From Opitutus sp. (GTDB lineage: Bacteria > Verrucomicrobiota > Verrucomicrobiae > Opitutales > Opitutaceae): a stretch of DNA of 39,266 bases. Position 1 is the stretch's first letter; every line of letters begins with the position of its first letter. The stretch is taken from NCBI GenBank assembly GCA_009695065.1, contig SIBR01000037.1:1-39266 (forward strand), given 5' to 3'. The notes under the pieces were generated by a model. It had not been told where the DNA came from, did no database searches, and worked only from the letters and a program-made list of their open reading frames with translations. This document shows, piece after piece, positions 1-9,233 of the stretch. The position numbers and the translations under genes were made by a program.

Positions 1-80
1 ACTGCCACGATGCTCTTGCCGCCATCGGCTTCCCGCAAAATGCGGATCTTCTGTTCCGTCGTGTGGCTCTTGCCTTTCAT
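1..80 (-). CDS. IS3-family transposase OrfA, N-terminal fragment (partial at window edge)
   Basis: Reading leftward from the ATG at 78-80, the 26 visible residues begin MKGKSHTTEQKIRILREADG, which is the typical opening of the helix-turn-helix OrfA protein of IS3-family elements. OrfA binds the element ends, and is normally joined to the DDE catalytic OrfB by frameshifting. OrfB would lie further left, outside the window. The start codon is about 60 bases inside the element tip, the expected distance for these elements. Confidence 0.8.
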   Translation of the reverse strand, partial: MKGKSHTTEQKIRILREADGGKSIVA

Positions 81-142
81 GGTCTGGGCTCCTTTTAGGG
101 CCGCAGACTAACATTACAAGTGGACCAGATTTCGGGGGATCA
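1..142 (-). mobile_element. End of an IS3-family insertion sequence, running off the left edge
   Basis: The first 142 bases hold the start of an IS3-type transposase gene on the minus strand and, outside it, a terminal sequence that on the minus strand begins TGATCCCCCGAAATCTGGTC. It therefore has the TG...CA tips usual for IS3 elements. The tip falls at base 142, and from base 143 a peptidase reading frame continues with no start codon of its own. The other end and any target duplication lie outside the window. The family call rests on the transposase N-terminus and the tip; the subgroup is not certain. Confidence 0.8.
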
Positions 143-1510
143 CCGCAGTCGCTGCGTGGTTTTCGGACGCGAGGCAAGGGGGCCGGCGGCTTGATCGTGG
201 TCGTCATGCTGGTCGGCCTTGCCCTGCTGGTGATCGGCTACGTCGGTTATTTCTTCGGCCGGATCATCCAAGCGGCGGTTTCGCGTCAACGCGAGTTCCT
301 CGCCGACGCTTCCGCCGTACAGTTTACGCGCAATCCCGCCGGACTGACCGGAGCCCTGCGCAAGATCGGCGGTTATGCGCTGGGCTCCTCGATTCAGGCG
401 AACCAAAGCGCCGCCATGGGCCACTTCTTTTTTGCGCAGGCGTTCCGCTCCGGTCTCACCGGACTCTGGTCGACTCACCCACCCCTTCCTGAACGTATCC
501 GGGCGATCGATCCGCAGTTCGATGGCCGCATGTTTGAGCCCCCGGAAGTCGTGGACGTCGCCCGCGAATCTTTTGTCGACGCCGGACTCGCCCCACCGCG
601 GCCCACCGGTCCCGCCCCGGCGGGATTTGCCCTCGGCCTCGCTCCCCGCGGCGCACCGACAAGCCTACGCTCGTCGCACCTTGCCCCGGCGTCCGCCATC
701 GCCGCCGTCACCGCGATCGGCACGCTGACGCCCGAACAGATCGACAACGTACAACTGCTCCTTGAGGGCACGCCCGCGCGCCGGCGCGAAGCTTCTCACA
801 CCGCAGCGGAGGCGCCCGTGCTCGTCTACGGTTTACTGCTGGATAGCGACCCTGCGATTCGCCAGCGCCAGCACGAGCTGATCGCCACGCATGCCGGCCC
901 GGAAGTGCAGCGCATCCTCCGGGAACTCGGGCCCGCGCTCGATCAACTTGGCCCTGCCCAAAAGCTCCCGCTGCTGCAGCTGGCCCTCCCCTCGCTGCGC
1001 CAGTTGCCGGCGGCCGAGCTGGCGACTTTCGTCGATGCGCTCGATGAACTGGTCCATGCCGACCAGCGCGTTTCCATCTTCGAATTCGCGCTGCAAAAGC
1101 TGCTCCTCCGCACACTCGGCCTCGGCCGTCAGCCACGGGGCGTCCGGATCAACTTCTATTCCTTTAACGCGGTCGTCGCAGAAATCTCGATCGTCCTGTC
1201 GGTGCTCGCCCGCATCGCCGTAACGGATCCCGCCGCCGCACCCGCCGCGTTTGCCGCCGGAGCTGCCCAGCTCAAGCTCATCGAGCCCCGCCTGACGTAC
1301 CTCGACGAATCGATCTCGTCCCTCGTCGCCCTCGACACCGCCCTCGACAAGCTGGCGGCGGCCAGCGGCCCGATCAAACAGCGCACTCTGGTCGCCGCGG
1401 CCCACGTCGTTGGAGCCGACGGCCAGGTCCGCATTGCCGAGGCGGAGCTCCTCCGTGCGATCGCGGCCGCGCTGGACGTGCCTATGCCACCGTTGCTAAC
1501 GACAGCCTGA
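143..1510 (+). pseudogene. M48-family membrane metallopeptidase, 5' part cut off by the IS element
   Basis: The open frame enters directly from the IS tip at base 142 and runs to a TGA at 1508-1510, about 455 residues. It starts with a charged/glycine-rich linker, then one transmembrane segment, then SRQREFLADASAVQFTRNP, which carries the third zinc-ligand glutamate of M48 peptidases. WSTHPPLPERIRAIDP follows, matching the conserved end of the peptidase domain. The rest is a long alanine- and leucine-rich helical extension, as in larger M48 members. The HEXXH zinc site and the N-terminal membrane segments, normally about 200 residues upstream, are absent here, so no active enzyme can be made from this copy. 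A TTG at 191 could start a truncated product, but that looks accidental. The missing half may lie on the far side of the IS element, outside the window. Confidence 0.8.
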
Positions 1511-1517
1511 TTGCCCT

Positions 1518-2828
1518 TCAAGCCGCGGCCGGCTTGCGCTTATTTTTCCCCGCCAGGATTTCGCCGGCTTTCGTTTCGTCGAAGGACTTATCCCACTTCG
1601 CGACCACCAGTGTCGCCACCGCGTTGCCAATGAAATTGGTGATCGCTCGCGCTTCGGACATGAAACGGTCGACCCCAAGGATCAACGCCATCGCTGCGAC
1701 CGGAATCTTGCCGGTCGAGGCCAGCGTCGCGGCCAACACGATGAATCCGCTGCCCGTTACGCCCGCCGCACCCTTCGAGGTCACGAGGAACACGCCGACC
1801 AGCCCCAGTTGGTCGGCGAGGGAGAGATGGAGGTCAGTCGCCTGCGCCAGAAACAATGCCGCCATCGTCAGGTAGATACATGTCCCATCGAGATTGAACG
1901 AGTAGCCCGACGGCACAACGATGCCAACGACCGGTCGCGCGCAGCCAATCTTTTCCATCTTGTCCATCAAGCCGGGCAGCGCCGATTCCGACGAGGAGGT
2001 GCCGAGCACAAGCAGTAATTCTTCGCGGATGTATTTGATAATTTTAAACAAACTAAACCCGGCCAGCCGCGCGATGGCACCCAGCACCACCACGATAAAG
2101 ATCGCGCAGGTCAGATAGACGCAGGCCATGAGGTAGCCGAGTTGGGCCAGCTTGCCGACCCCGTACTCTCCCACCGTGAACGCCATCGCGCCACCCGCGG
2201 CGACCGGGGCGAGCCGCGTCACGATGGTCACGATGCCGAAGAAAACGCGCGCGACTTCGTGAATTAAGTTCAACACCGGCCGCCCGTGTTCACCCAGCCG
2301 CCCGAGGGCCAGCCCGAACAGAATCGCCAGCAGCAGGACCTGCAAAATCTCCCCCTCCGCAAAAGCGCTCAGAAAAGTCTTTGGGATGATGTGCAGGAAA
2401 AAATCCAGCGTACTCATCTGCCCCGCGGCGCCCGTATATTTCGCGAGGCTCCTGGCATCGAGTGTGGCGGGATCCGCGTGAAAACCCGCGCCCGGTGTGA
2501 AAACATTTCCGACGACCAGCCCGATGATCAACGCGAGCGTCGTGACAATTTCGAAATAAATCAGCGCCTTGGCCCCCACCCGGCCGATCTTCTTGAGGTC
2601 CCCCATTCCGGCAATCCCCGCCACCACCGTGGTGAAGATGATCGGCGTGATGAGCATCTTCACGAGGCTGACAAACGCGTCGCCGAGGGGCTTGAGTTTC
2701 ACGCCCCAGCCGGGGGCAAAATATCCCAGCAATCCGCCGAGCACGATGCCGACGAGCACTTGCAGATAGAGCGTGTTGCGTTTCGGCCGTGGATCATTCG
2801 CCGTCGTCGGACTGGGAGCGGGGTGCAT
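1518..2828 (-). CDS. dctA: C4-dicarboxylate:cation symporter, DctA type
   Basis: This is a DAACS-family (glutamate/dicarboxylate symporter) inner-membrane protein of about 436 residues, the usual family length. Typical motifs are [20 protein letters not shown] (first re-entrant loop), [20 protein letters not shown] (the NLDGT region of TM7) and, near the C-terminus, [20 protein letters not shown]. These match DctA more closely than glutamate carriers. It should import succinate, fumarate or malate with protons or sodium. The ATG at 2828 is chosen because the family's N-terminus is short; an in-frame ATG at 2858 would add only a poorly conserved leader. It is convergent with the truncated M48 gene, divergent from the DUF1501 gene and appears monocistronic. 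Confidence 0.9.
   Translation of the reverse strand: MHPAPSPTTANDPRPKRNTLYLQVLVGIVLGGLLGYFAPGWGVKLKPLGDAFVSLVKMLITPIIFTTVVAGIAGMGDLKKIGRVGAKALIYFEIVTTLALIIGLVVGNVFTPGAGFHADPATLDARSLAKYTGAAGQMSTLDFFLHIIPKTFLSAFAEGEILQVLLLAILFGLALGRLGEHGRPVLNLIHEVARVFFGIVTIVTRLAPVAAGGAMAFTVGEYGVGKLAQLGYLMACVYLTCAIFIVVVLGAIARLAGFSLFKIIKYIREELLLVLGTSSSESALPGLMDKMEKIGCARPVVGIVVPSGYSFNLDGTCIYLTMAALFLAQATDLHLSLADQLGLVGVFLVTSKGAAGVTGSGFIVLAATLASTGKIPVAAMALILGVDRFMSEARAITNFIGNAVATLVVAKWDKSFDETKAGEILAGKNKRKPAAA
1519..1547 (+). terminator. Possible terminator of the M48 gene, inside the dctA 3' end
   Basis: Arms CAAGCCG (1519-1525) and CGGCTTG (1530-1536) pair perfectly across a four-base loop and are followed by CGCTTATTTTT on the plus strand. 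The hairpin sits 8 bases after the M48 stop and overlaps the last codons of the convergent dctA gene. The T-run is separated from the stem by five bases, so it is only a moderate candidate. Confidence 0.4.
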
Positions 2829-3071
2829 CGGCGGCGACGCTGGGGAGCGGCCGTGCACGCGTCAAACCGTAGCGCGCGACGGCCCGCAAATTTTCTATCC
2901 GAGGCAATATCCGCCGCACTTTCAACCGCTCCAAACGGTTTGCCACTCTCAGCCACGGCCGCTTGCCTCCCCGCTGCGGCGCTTTACGGGTTTTTTAATC
3001 CCTTTGGTTGAAACACGTGCGCTGCCGACAGCGTCTCGATGCCCGGATCAGTTCACCACTCCCCTTTTCCA
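2829..3071. other. Divergent intergenic region, dctA / DUF1501 gene
   Basis: These 243 bases must hold the promoters of both flanking genes. It includes AT-richer stretches around 2888-2912 and 2985-3015, but no -10/-35 pair was convincing enough to annotate. No RNA gene was seen. Confidence 0.4.
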
Positions 3072-4532
3072 ATGTCCTCGTCTCCTTCCCACCACGACGT
3101 TCATGCTCCGGAACAACCCTGCTGCGGAATCTCGACTAACCTTGAAGACTATTTCCTCACGCGGCGGCAGTTCCTGAACCGCGTCGGCATGGGCATGGGC
3201 GGCCTCGCACTCGCCAACCTGCTCGACCCGCATGCCGTCGTGGCCGCCCAGCCCCGTCAGGCGGTGGCAAAACCCGATGGCCCGCTCGCGCCCCGTCCGC
3301 CACACTTCGCGGGTCGCGCCAAATCCGTCATCCATATCTTCGCCCAGGGAGCGCCGTCCCACCTCGATACGTGGGATCCGAAACCGATGCTGACCAAGAT
3401 GAATGGCAAGACGATCGGCGGCGACGGCGTGGCCATGGGGTCGCCCTTCACGTTTTCCAAATATGGCCAGAGCGGGCTCGAGGTCAGCGAAGTCTTCGCC
3501 CGGACCGCGGCGCATGCCGACGACCTCGCCGTCATCCGCTCGATGTGGACGGATATACCCGCTCACGAAGTCGCCACCGTGTTCATGAACACCGGCTCGC
3601 TCCGGATCGCGAAGCCAAGCCTGGGTTCCTGGCTCGTCTACGGGCTCGGCACCGAGAACCAGAATCTCCCCGGCTTCATCGCGCTGCGCGGGGGACGGCT
3701 TCCACCCGGCGGCGCGGCCAACAATCAGGCCGCGTTCCTGCCGGGTGTCTATCAAGGCACGAGCATCAACACGCAGGCCCCGTCGGTGCCCCTGATGATC
3801 CAGAATATCCGCAACACCTACGTCGGCGTGCGCGAGCAACGCCGCCAACTCGACTTCATCCACCAGCTCAACGAGCTCCACGCGCAAAATCTCCAGCGGG
3901 ACGCCGCGCTCGAGACCCGGCTCCAGAGCTACGAGATTGCATTCCGCATGCAGGCCGAGGCGATGGACGTCTTCGATGTCAACAAAGAGTCCGCCGAAAC
4001 CCGCAGCGCTTACGGCAACACCGTTCAGGGCAAGCAACTCCTCATTGCCCGGCGTCTCGTGGAACGGGGCGTGCGCGTCGTCCAGGTCTGGCATGACGGT
4101 TGGGATCATCATCAAAAGCTCGAGGAGCGGCTCCGCCAAAAGACCGGCGAGATCGATCAACCGCTCGCCGCGCTCCTCACCGATCTTAAGCAGCGCGGTC
4201 TGCTCGACTCGACGCTGGTCCTGTGGGGCGGAGAATTCGGCCGGAAGCCGACCAAAGACCGCAATGGCTTCGATGATCCCGGGCGCGATCACAACGCCAA
4301 GGCATTCTCGGTCGTGATGGCCGGTGGCGGCGTGAAGGGCGGCATCGTCCACGGTGCCACCGACGAATTCGGCGGCGCCGCCGTCACGGACAAGGTCCAT
4401 GTCCACGATCTGCATGCCACGATCCTGCAATGCATGGGTCTGGATCACACCAAGCTGACCTATCGTTTCAACGGCCGCGACTTTCGCCTCACCGACGTCG
4501 CGGGCAACGTCGTAAAACCCATCCTCGCATGA
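3072..4532 (+). CDS. DUF1501-domain exported protein
   Basis: A protein of about 486 residues of the DUF1501 family, which is abundant in Planctomycetes and Verrucomicrobia and related to the sulfatase/alkaline phosphatase fold. The N-terminus carries LTRRQFLNRVGMGMGGLALA, a twin-arginine (Tat)-like signal, so export in folded form is likely. Family-typical segments are HIFAQGAPSHLDTWDPK, LVLWGGEFGRKPTKD, GRDHN and HDLHATILQCMGLDH, with histidines and aspartates that probably form a metal site. The ATG at 3072 is preferred; an upstream in-frame ATG at 3039 would lengthen the leader. Its last bases overlap the next gene by ATGA (4529-4532), so the two are translationally coupled. DUF1501 and PSD1 proteins usually occur together; their biochemical role is not settled. 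Confidence 0.9.
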   Translation: MSSSPSHHDVHAPEQPCCGISTNLEDYFLTRRQFLNRVGMGMGGLALANLLDPHAVVAAQPRQAVAKPDGPLAPRPPHFAGRAKSVIHIFAQGAPSHLDTWDPKPMLTKMNGKTIGGDGVAMGSPFTFSKYGQSGLEVSEVFARTAAHADDLAVIRSMWTDIPAHEVATVFMNTGSLRIAKPSLGSWLVYGLGTENQNLPGFIALRGGRLPPGGAANNQAAFLPGVYQGTSINTQAPSVPLMIQNIRNTYVGVREQRRQLDFIHQLNELHAQNLQRDAALETRLQSYEIAFRMQAEAMDVFDVNKESAETRSAYGNTVQGKQLLIARRLVERGVRVVQVWHDGWDHHQKLEERLRQKTGEIDQPLAALLTDLKQRGLLDSTLVLWGGEFGRKPTKDRNGFDDPGRDHNAKAFSVVMAGGGVKGGIVHGATDEFGGAAVTDKVHVHDLHATILQCMGLDHTKLTYRFNGRDFRLTDVAGNVVKPILA

Positions 4533-7099
4533 ACCGCCGGCTCGAAGGCGGGACCCCTCGGCCGCGCACGTTGCCCGGACGCATTTTCGGCATCGCGCTC
4601 GTTTTCGCAACAATCGCGCTTTCCCTTCCCGCGGCCCCCGCGCCGGCCGTCGCCTCGCCCCTGGCGCCGGCGGATATCCAATTCTTCGAGTCGAAAATTC
4701 GCCCCCTGCTCCTCGACAAGTGCCACCAGTGCCACAGCCGCGACGCCGACAAGGTCCGCGGTGGCTTGATGCTCGATACGCGCGAGGCTTGGTTGCACGG
4801 CGGCAACACCGGGCCGGCCATTGTGCCCGGCAACGTCGACGAGTCGTTGCTCATTCAGGCGGTACGCTACACGGACGAAGATCTGCAAATGCCCCCCGCC
4901 AAGGCCGGGGGGAAACTGACCGACGCCCAGATCGCCGACCTCACCGAGTGGGTCAAGCGCGGCGCACCCGATCCCCGTTCGCTCGTCGCCAAAGGCAGCT
5001 CGTCCAGCTATGGCGGGGTCGGCCGCGCCCATTGGTCGTTTCAGCCGCTGAAAAAGCCCGATGTTCCCACCGTTCAAAATGCGGCGTGGTGCAAGAGTCC
5101 GGTCGACAACTTCATCCTCGCCCGCCTCGAGGCCAACGGCCTCACCCCGAACGAAGCCGCGGACAAATGGACGCTGATCCGCCGGGTTTATTTTGATGTC
5201 ATCGGACTGCCACCGAGCCTGCGCGACGTGCAGGATTTCTTGAACGACCAATCGCCCGACGCGTACGGAAAAGTCGTCGACCGCCTGCTCGCCTCTCCGT
5301 TCTACGGCGAACACTGGGCCCGCTACTGGCTCGATGTGGTGCGTTATTCCGACACGAAGGGCGACCCGGCGCGTCAGGACGACGTGCGCTATCCGCATGC
5401 GTGGACGTATCGCGACTACGTGATCGGCGCCTTCAACGGCGACCTGCCCTACAACCAGTTTATTCTGGAACAGCTGGCCGGCGACCGCGTGCAGGCGGCG
5501 ATCGACCGGAAAGCCACCGAGAAAGGGGGCAAGGCCTCGGCCGACCGCCGGGCCCTCGCCGGCCTCGGTTTCCTCACGCTCGGCAATACTTTCGACGGCC
5601 GGCGCGACGATGTCATCGCCGACCAGATCGACGTGACCACCAAGGCGTTTCTCGGCCTCACCGTCTCGTGCGCCCGCTGCCACGACCACAAGTTCGACCC
5701 GATCCCGACGAAGGACTACTACTCACTCTACGGGGTGTTCATGAACAGCCAGCAGCCGGCCGCGATGCCGACGCTCCAACGGGAGATACCGAAAACGCCC
5801 GAACACCTCGAATATCTGGCCAAGGCGGCCGAACTCGAAAAGCGCGCGGAACCCCTGCGCGCGGAATTTCGCGAATTGCGCCGCACCAAGCAGCGGCCCG
5901 ATCCGATGAAGCGACGTGAACTTGTGCGCCAGGAGCGCGAACTGCAGCGCAAGATCGGCGATCTCGAAACCACTCACCCCGGCGCGCCGGCCCGGGCCAA
6001 CGCGCTCTTCGACGTTCCTCGTTCCCGCGACTACCCCGTGCTGCTCCGCGGCGAAGCGGCCAACAAGGGACCCGTGGTGCCGCGCCGCTTCCTTGAAATC
6101 CTGTCGCCCGACCCCAAGAAACGGCCGGAATGGCGCAATGGCTCCGGACGGGCCGAACTCGCCGTCGCCATCGCCGATCCGAGAAATCCCCTGACGCCGC
6201 GCGTCATCGTAAACCGGATCTGGCAGCAACACTGGGGCGAGGGCTTCGTCGCCACGCCCGACGATCTCGGCAACATGTCGGCGCCGCCGTCGAATCCCGA
6301 ACTGCTCGACTACCTCGCGGCGCAGTTCATCGAAAACGGTTGGTCGCTCAAAAAACTGCACCGGACCATCCTGCTCAGTGCAGCCTATCAGCAGAGCAGC
6401 AAAAATAATCCCAAGTACGCCGAGCTCGATCCGAACAACAAACTGCTATGGCGCTACAATCTCCGCCGGCTGGATTTCGAGCAAATGCACGATGCGCTGC
6501 TGGCCGTCACCGGCGAACTCGATCCCACGATGGGCGGCAAGCCCGTCGCCATCTCCAGTGGCGATTTCGCAAAACGCCGGGCGATCTACATGCTCATCGA
6601 CCGGCAGAACCCGCCCGAGTTGTTGACCCAGTTCGACTTTCCCAGCCCCGACGTCGCATCGGGTCGCCGCTACAAAACGCTCGTGCCGCAACAGGCGCTG
6701 TTCCTCATGAACAGCCCCATGGTGATCGAGGCCGCCCGCAAGCTCGTCGAGCGCCCCTTGTTCACCGCCCTCGCGTCCGACACCGATCGGGTCACGGCGC
6801 TTTACCTTGCGATCTACCAGCGTTTGCCAACCTCACCGGAATTAGCCCTCTCGGTCCGCTACGTAAAATCCAACCCGAGCGGGCCCGCCGCCGCTCGCCC
6901 GGACACCGCCAAGACGGCCCCCGGCCCCACCGGACGGGATGCGAAAAAAGCGGAGCGCCAAGCTGCGAACCAGAAGCGTCCACCGGGGAAGTTTTCCCTG
7001 CAGGTCGGCGGCGTTTATGAAAACCGCGCCCCACTCGATGCCTGGACCAAACTCGCGCACGCGATCTTCCAGTCCAACGAGGCGATTTTCTACCATTAG
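4529..7099 (+). CDS. Planctomycete-type cytochrome c / DUF1549 / DUF1553 (PSD1) exported protein
   Basis: An exported protein of about 856 residues. A hydrophobic signal segment (about residues 17-42) is followed by a PSCyt1 cytochrome c domain with one heme motif, CHQCH (residues 65-69), and a likely axial methionine in LQMPP (about 121). DUF1549 spans roughly 190-400 and includes CARCHDHKFDPIPTKDYYSL. A charged coiled-coil stretch lies at about 415-480, and DUF1553 runs from about 490 to 780. The end is proline/lysine-rich before a last conserved segment. The domain order is that of PVC-phylum PSD1 proteins, thought to work with DUF1501 partners in redox or polysaccharide-related processes at the cell surface. 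The ATG at 4529 overlaps the upstream stop; the frame is open further upstream, but that part encodes no signal peptide. Confidence 0.9.
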   Translation: MNRRLEGGTPRPRTLPGRIFGIALVFATIALSLPAAPAPAVASPLAPADIQFFESKIRPLLLDKCHQCHSRDADKVRGGLMLDTREAWLHGGNTGPAIVPGNVDESLLIQAVRYTDEDLQMPPAKAGGKLTDAQIADLTEWVKRGAPDPRSLVAKGSSSSYGGVGRAHWSFQPLKKPDVPTVQNAAWCKSPVDNFILARLEANGLTPNEAADKWTLIRRVYFDVIGLPPSLRDVQDFLNDQSPDAYGKVVDRLLASPFYGEHWARYWLDVVRYSDTKGDPARQDDVRYPHAWTYRDYVIGAFNGDLPYNQFILEQLAGDRVQAAIDRKATEKGGKASADRRALAGLGFLTLGNTFDGRRDDVIADQIDVTTKAFLGLTVSCARCHDHKFDPIPTKDYYSLYGVFMNSQQPAAMPTLQREIPKTPEHLEYLAKAAELEKRAEPLRAEFRELRRTKQRPDPMKRRELVRQERELQRKIGDLETTHPGAPARANALFDVPRSRDYPVLLRGEAANKGPVVPRRFLEILSPDPKKRPEWRNGSGRAELAVAIADPRNPLTPRVIVNRIWQQHWGEGFVATPDDLGNMSAPPSNPELLDYLAAQFIENGWSLKKLHRTILLSAAYQQSSKNNPKYAELDPNNKLLWRYNLRRLDFEQMHDALLAVTGELDPTMGGKPVAISSGDFAKRRAIYMLIDRQNPPELLTQFDFPSPDVASGRRYKTLVPQQALFLMNSPMVIEAARKLVERPLFTALASDTDRVTALYLAIYQRLPTSPELALSVRYVKSNPSGPAAARPDTAKTAPGPTGRDAKKAERQAANQKRPPGKFSLQVGGVYENRAPLDAWTKLAHAIFQSNEAIFYH

Positions 7100-7173
7100 A
7101 GCGGGATTTTTTCGCCGACGGTATGCGAGGTTGCTCCCGCCCGGCGGCGTGACAGGCTTTTACCGCTGACCGC

Positions 7174-8280
7174 ATGATGCCTCCGTCCATTCCCGCCAAC
7201 GACGCCGCACGCATCGCCCTGCTCCGCTCGCTCGGTGTTCTCGATACGCCTCCCGAGCCCGACTACGACGAAATCACCTTTCTCGCAGCGTAGATCTGTC
7301 AGGTTTCCATTGCCCTCTTCTCCCTGATCGACACCGACCGGGTGTTTCAAATCCAGGATCGGTCTCGACGTCGCCGAAACCTCGCGGCGCGATTCGTTCT
7401 GCGCCCATGCCATCGTCGAACCCACCTCCGGGGTCTTTATCGTCCCCGACACGCTCCGCGACAGCCGCTTCGCCGACCATCCACTCGTCCTCGACAATCC
7501 GCACATCCGTTTCTACGCCGGAGCGCCGGTCGTGACTCAGGACGGCTGGGCTCGCGGCACGCTCTGCGTCATCGATCGAGAGCCCCGCGAACTTACCTCG
7601 GACCAACTCAAGTCCCTGGCCGCCCTCCGCCGCCAAGTTGTCCACCTCATCGAACTTCGTCGGGTCGTCGAAAACCAAACCCGCGTCATTACCGATCTCG
7701 AGGAAACTTGTCGTTTCCTCGATACCGCCCGCCGCACCGCGGAAAGGGCCACGCCGGCCAAGGCGGAGTTTCTCGCGACCATGAGTCACGAGATTCGCAC
7801 CCCGATGAACGCCGTCATCGGCATGACCGCGCTGCTCCGCGACACTCCCCCCCTCCCACGAGCGAGAGTTTCGATCGCGCATTCGCCGCCCGCCATCCGA
7901 TGCGCATCCTGGTCGCCGAGGACAGTCCAGTGAATCAAAAGGTTCTCGTCCGCATGCTGGAGCGCGTGGGCTACGCTCCCGTGGTCGTAGCCGACGGGCG
8001 AGCGGCCGTCGGCCCCCTCCGCCGCGAAGCCTTCGACTTGGTGTTGATGGATGTCGAGATGCCCGAAATGGACGGTCCCACAGCGACGCGGGCCATCCGC
8101 AGCGAACTCTCCGCCGCCCGGCAGCCCGTCGTCGTGGCGTTGACCGCCCATGCCCTCGCCGGAAACCGCGAGCACTTTCTGGCTGCGGGCATGGACGCAT
8201 ATCTGGCCAAGCCGATTCGTGTTCCGGAACCCCTTGCCATCCTCACCCAACTGCCCGAATTGCGGCGCCGCGCGTCGTAA
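7174..8280 (+). pseudogene. Decayed hybrid sensor histidine kinase (GAF-HisKA-[deleted]-receiver)
   Basis: An ATG at 7174 opens a GAF-type N-terminus (RIALLRSLGVLDTPPEPDYD). A TAG at 7291-7293 interrupts it in frame. The same frame then continues to about 7355 ([16 protein letters not shown]), where the homology moves to the +2 frame: [20 protein letters not shown], then [14 protein letters not shown]. The HisKA H-box follows ([20 protein letters not shown]) near 7775-7830. At about 7840-7860 coding jumps, in the original frame, to the linker [10 protein letters not shown] and a receiver domain, so the whole HATPase_c domain, about 300 residues or more, is missing. At least three lesions are present: a nonsense codon, a frameshift and a large internal deletion. 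The receiver keeps its phosphoacceptor aspartate ([13 protein letters not shown]) and conserved lysine (LAKPI), and has its own ATG at 7900. Confidence 0.85.
7900..8280 (+). CDS. Intact receiver-domain remnant of the decayed kinase
   Basis: Within the pseudogene, an ATG at 7900 opens a 126-residue frame forming a complete response-regulator receiver: [15 protein letters not shown] (acidic pocket), the phosphorylatable aspartate in [14 protein letters not shown], the switch threonine in ALTAHA and the lysine in AYLAKPI. If translated it would be a free CheY-like receiver with no output domain. Nothing shows that it is expressed, and no good ribosome-binding site stands before the ATG. It more probably is just the last undamaged part of the old gene. 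Confidence 0.35.
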   Translation: MRILVAEDSPVNQKVLVRMLERVGYAPVVVADGRAAVGPLRREAFDLVLMDVEMPEMDGPTATRAIRSELSAARQPVVVALTAHALAGNREHFLAAGMDAYLAKPIRVPEPLAILTQLPELRRRAS

Positions 8281-8331
8281 CGGTTGCCTGATTCGTCGGG
8301 ACGCGCCGGGAACGAACCGTGGCACCAGCGT

Positions 8332-8664
8332 TTAGCGCGGCTGATCGGACCGGAAAAAGGCGATCAATAACGTCAGCGCAATGGAGCCGAAGAAGATGCG
8401 CTGCGCCCATTTCTTCCTATGCTCCACGTCGGGGATCCACTTCGCTTCCTTTTTCGCCAGATATCCGACCGCCAGAATCGGCACGAAAAGCCAAACATAC
8501 CAAGGCGCATCGACCCGATTGAGCAGCCGACGGATCGAGGTCATGATCGAAAGCCCGAACAAGCCGCAGGCAAACAAGGCCGCGAACGTCACGCTGTGAC
8601 CGCGCAGCGCCCGCCAGGCCCAGGAAAAACCGGAAACGAAACCCAGGGACGAGAAGACACGCAT
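8332..8664 (-). CDS. Small membrane protein of unknown function
   Basis: About 110 residues with roughly three hydrophobic segments: one near the N-terminus (around FVSGFSWAWRALRGHSV and TFAALFACGLFGLSIM), one in APWYVWLFVPILAVGYLA, and one at the C-terminus (IFFGSIALTLLIAFF). The charged stretch KKEAKWIPDVEHRKKW lies between the last two. I do not recognise the family. The ATG at 8664 is chosen because the frame upstream loses hydrophobic-protein character. The gene is divergent from sufE with about 100 bases between starts. It lies antisense and 3' to the kinase remnant. Confidence 0.65.
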   Translation of the reverse strand: MRVFSSLGFVSGFSWAWRALRGHSVTFAALFACGLFGLSIMTSIRRLLNRVDAPWYVWLFVPILAVGYLAKKEAKWIPDVEHRKKWAQRIFFGSIALTLLIAFFRSDQPR

Positions 8665-8767
8665 CGGGATAAAATCTTTCAGCGGCAAACCGGCCAGTGT
8701 CAGCTGCGAACCCGGCCCCCCGCAGGCTCTTCCTTGCCGCGCCAGCCGCGCCGGACAGCCTTGCGGC

Positions 8768-9202
8768 ATGCCACTCACCCGGAAACTGCAGCACCTCGCC
8801 GAACACCTCGCCGTCCTTGACGACCCGCAGGAACGGCTCGCGCTCGTGATCGACCGAGCCAAAAAAAATCCGCCGCTGCCACCCGCGGAGAAGATCGACG
8901 TGAACCGCGTGCGGGGCTGCGTTTCGGTCGTTTGGGTCGTCGCCGAACTGCGGGGCGGCCTCTGCTATTTTCGCAGCGACGCGGAGTCACCGGTTGTCCG
9001 CGGCCTGCTCGTATTTCTCTGCGAATTCTACAGCGGAATCTCCCCGACAACGATTCTCGCCAGCGAATCCGATCCCCTCGAAATTCTGGGGCTCGCGCGC
9101 AACCTTTCTCCGACCCGTCGGAACGGGCTCGCGTCCGCCCGGACCGCCATTCGCGCATTCGCCACAGAAAATCTTCCGCCCCCACCAACCGTCGCTCCTT
9201 GA
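8768..9202 (+). CDS. sufE: SufE/CsdE-family sulfur acceptor protein
   Basis: A protein of 144 residues, the usual SufE length. The motif NRVRGCVSVVWV carries the reactive cysteine (Cys51), which accepts persulfide sulfur from a SufS/CsdA cysteine desulfurase. The following LCEFYSGISPTTIL and the late LSPTRRNGLASA also match the family. SufE proteins activate the desulfurase and pass sulfur on for Fe-S cluster assembly or other thiolation paths. No cysteine desulfurase is encoded in the window. Nearby tcdA suggests it may act like E. coli CsdE, which partners CsdL/TcdA; sequence alone does not separate SufE from CsdE. Confidence 0.9.
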   Translation: MPLTRKLQHLAEHLAVLDDPQERLALVIDRAKKNPPLPPAEKIDVNRVRGCVSVVWVVAELRGGLCYFRSDAESPVVRGLLVFLCEFYSGISPTTILASESDPLEILGLARNLSPTRRNGLASARTAIRAFATENLPPPPTVAP

Positions 9203-9233
9203 AGGGGCCCGCCCAATCCGTCGCACGGCAAAA

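Noticed and set aside
3048..4613. Minus-strand frame of 521 codons opposite the DUF1501 gene
   Set aside because: Antisense shadow; no motif, while the plus strand encodes a signal peptide and conserved DUF1501 segments.
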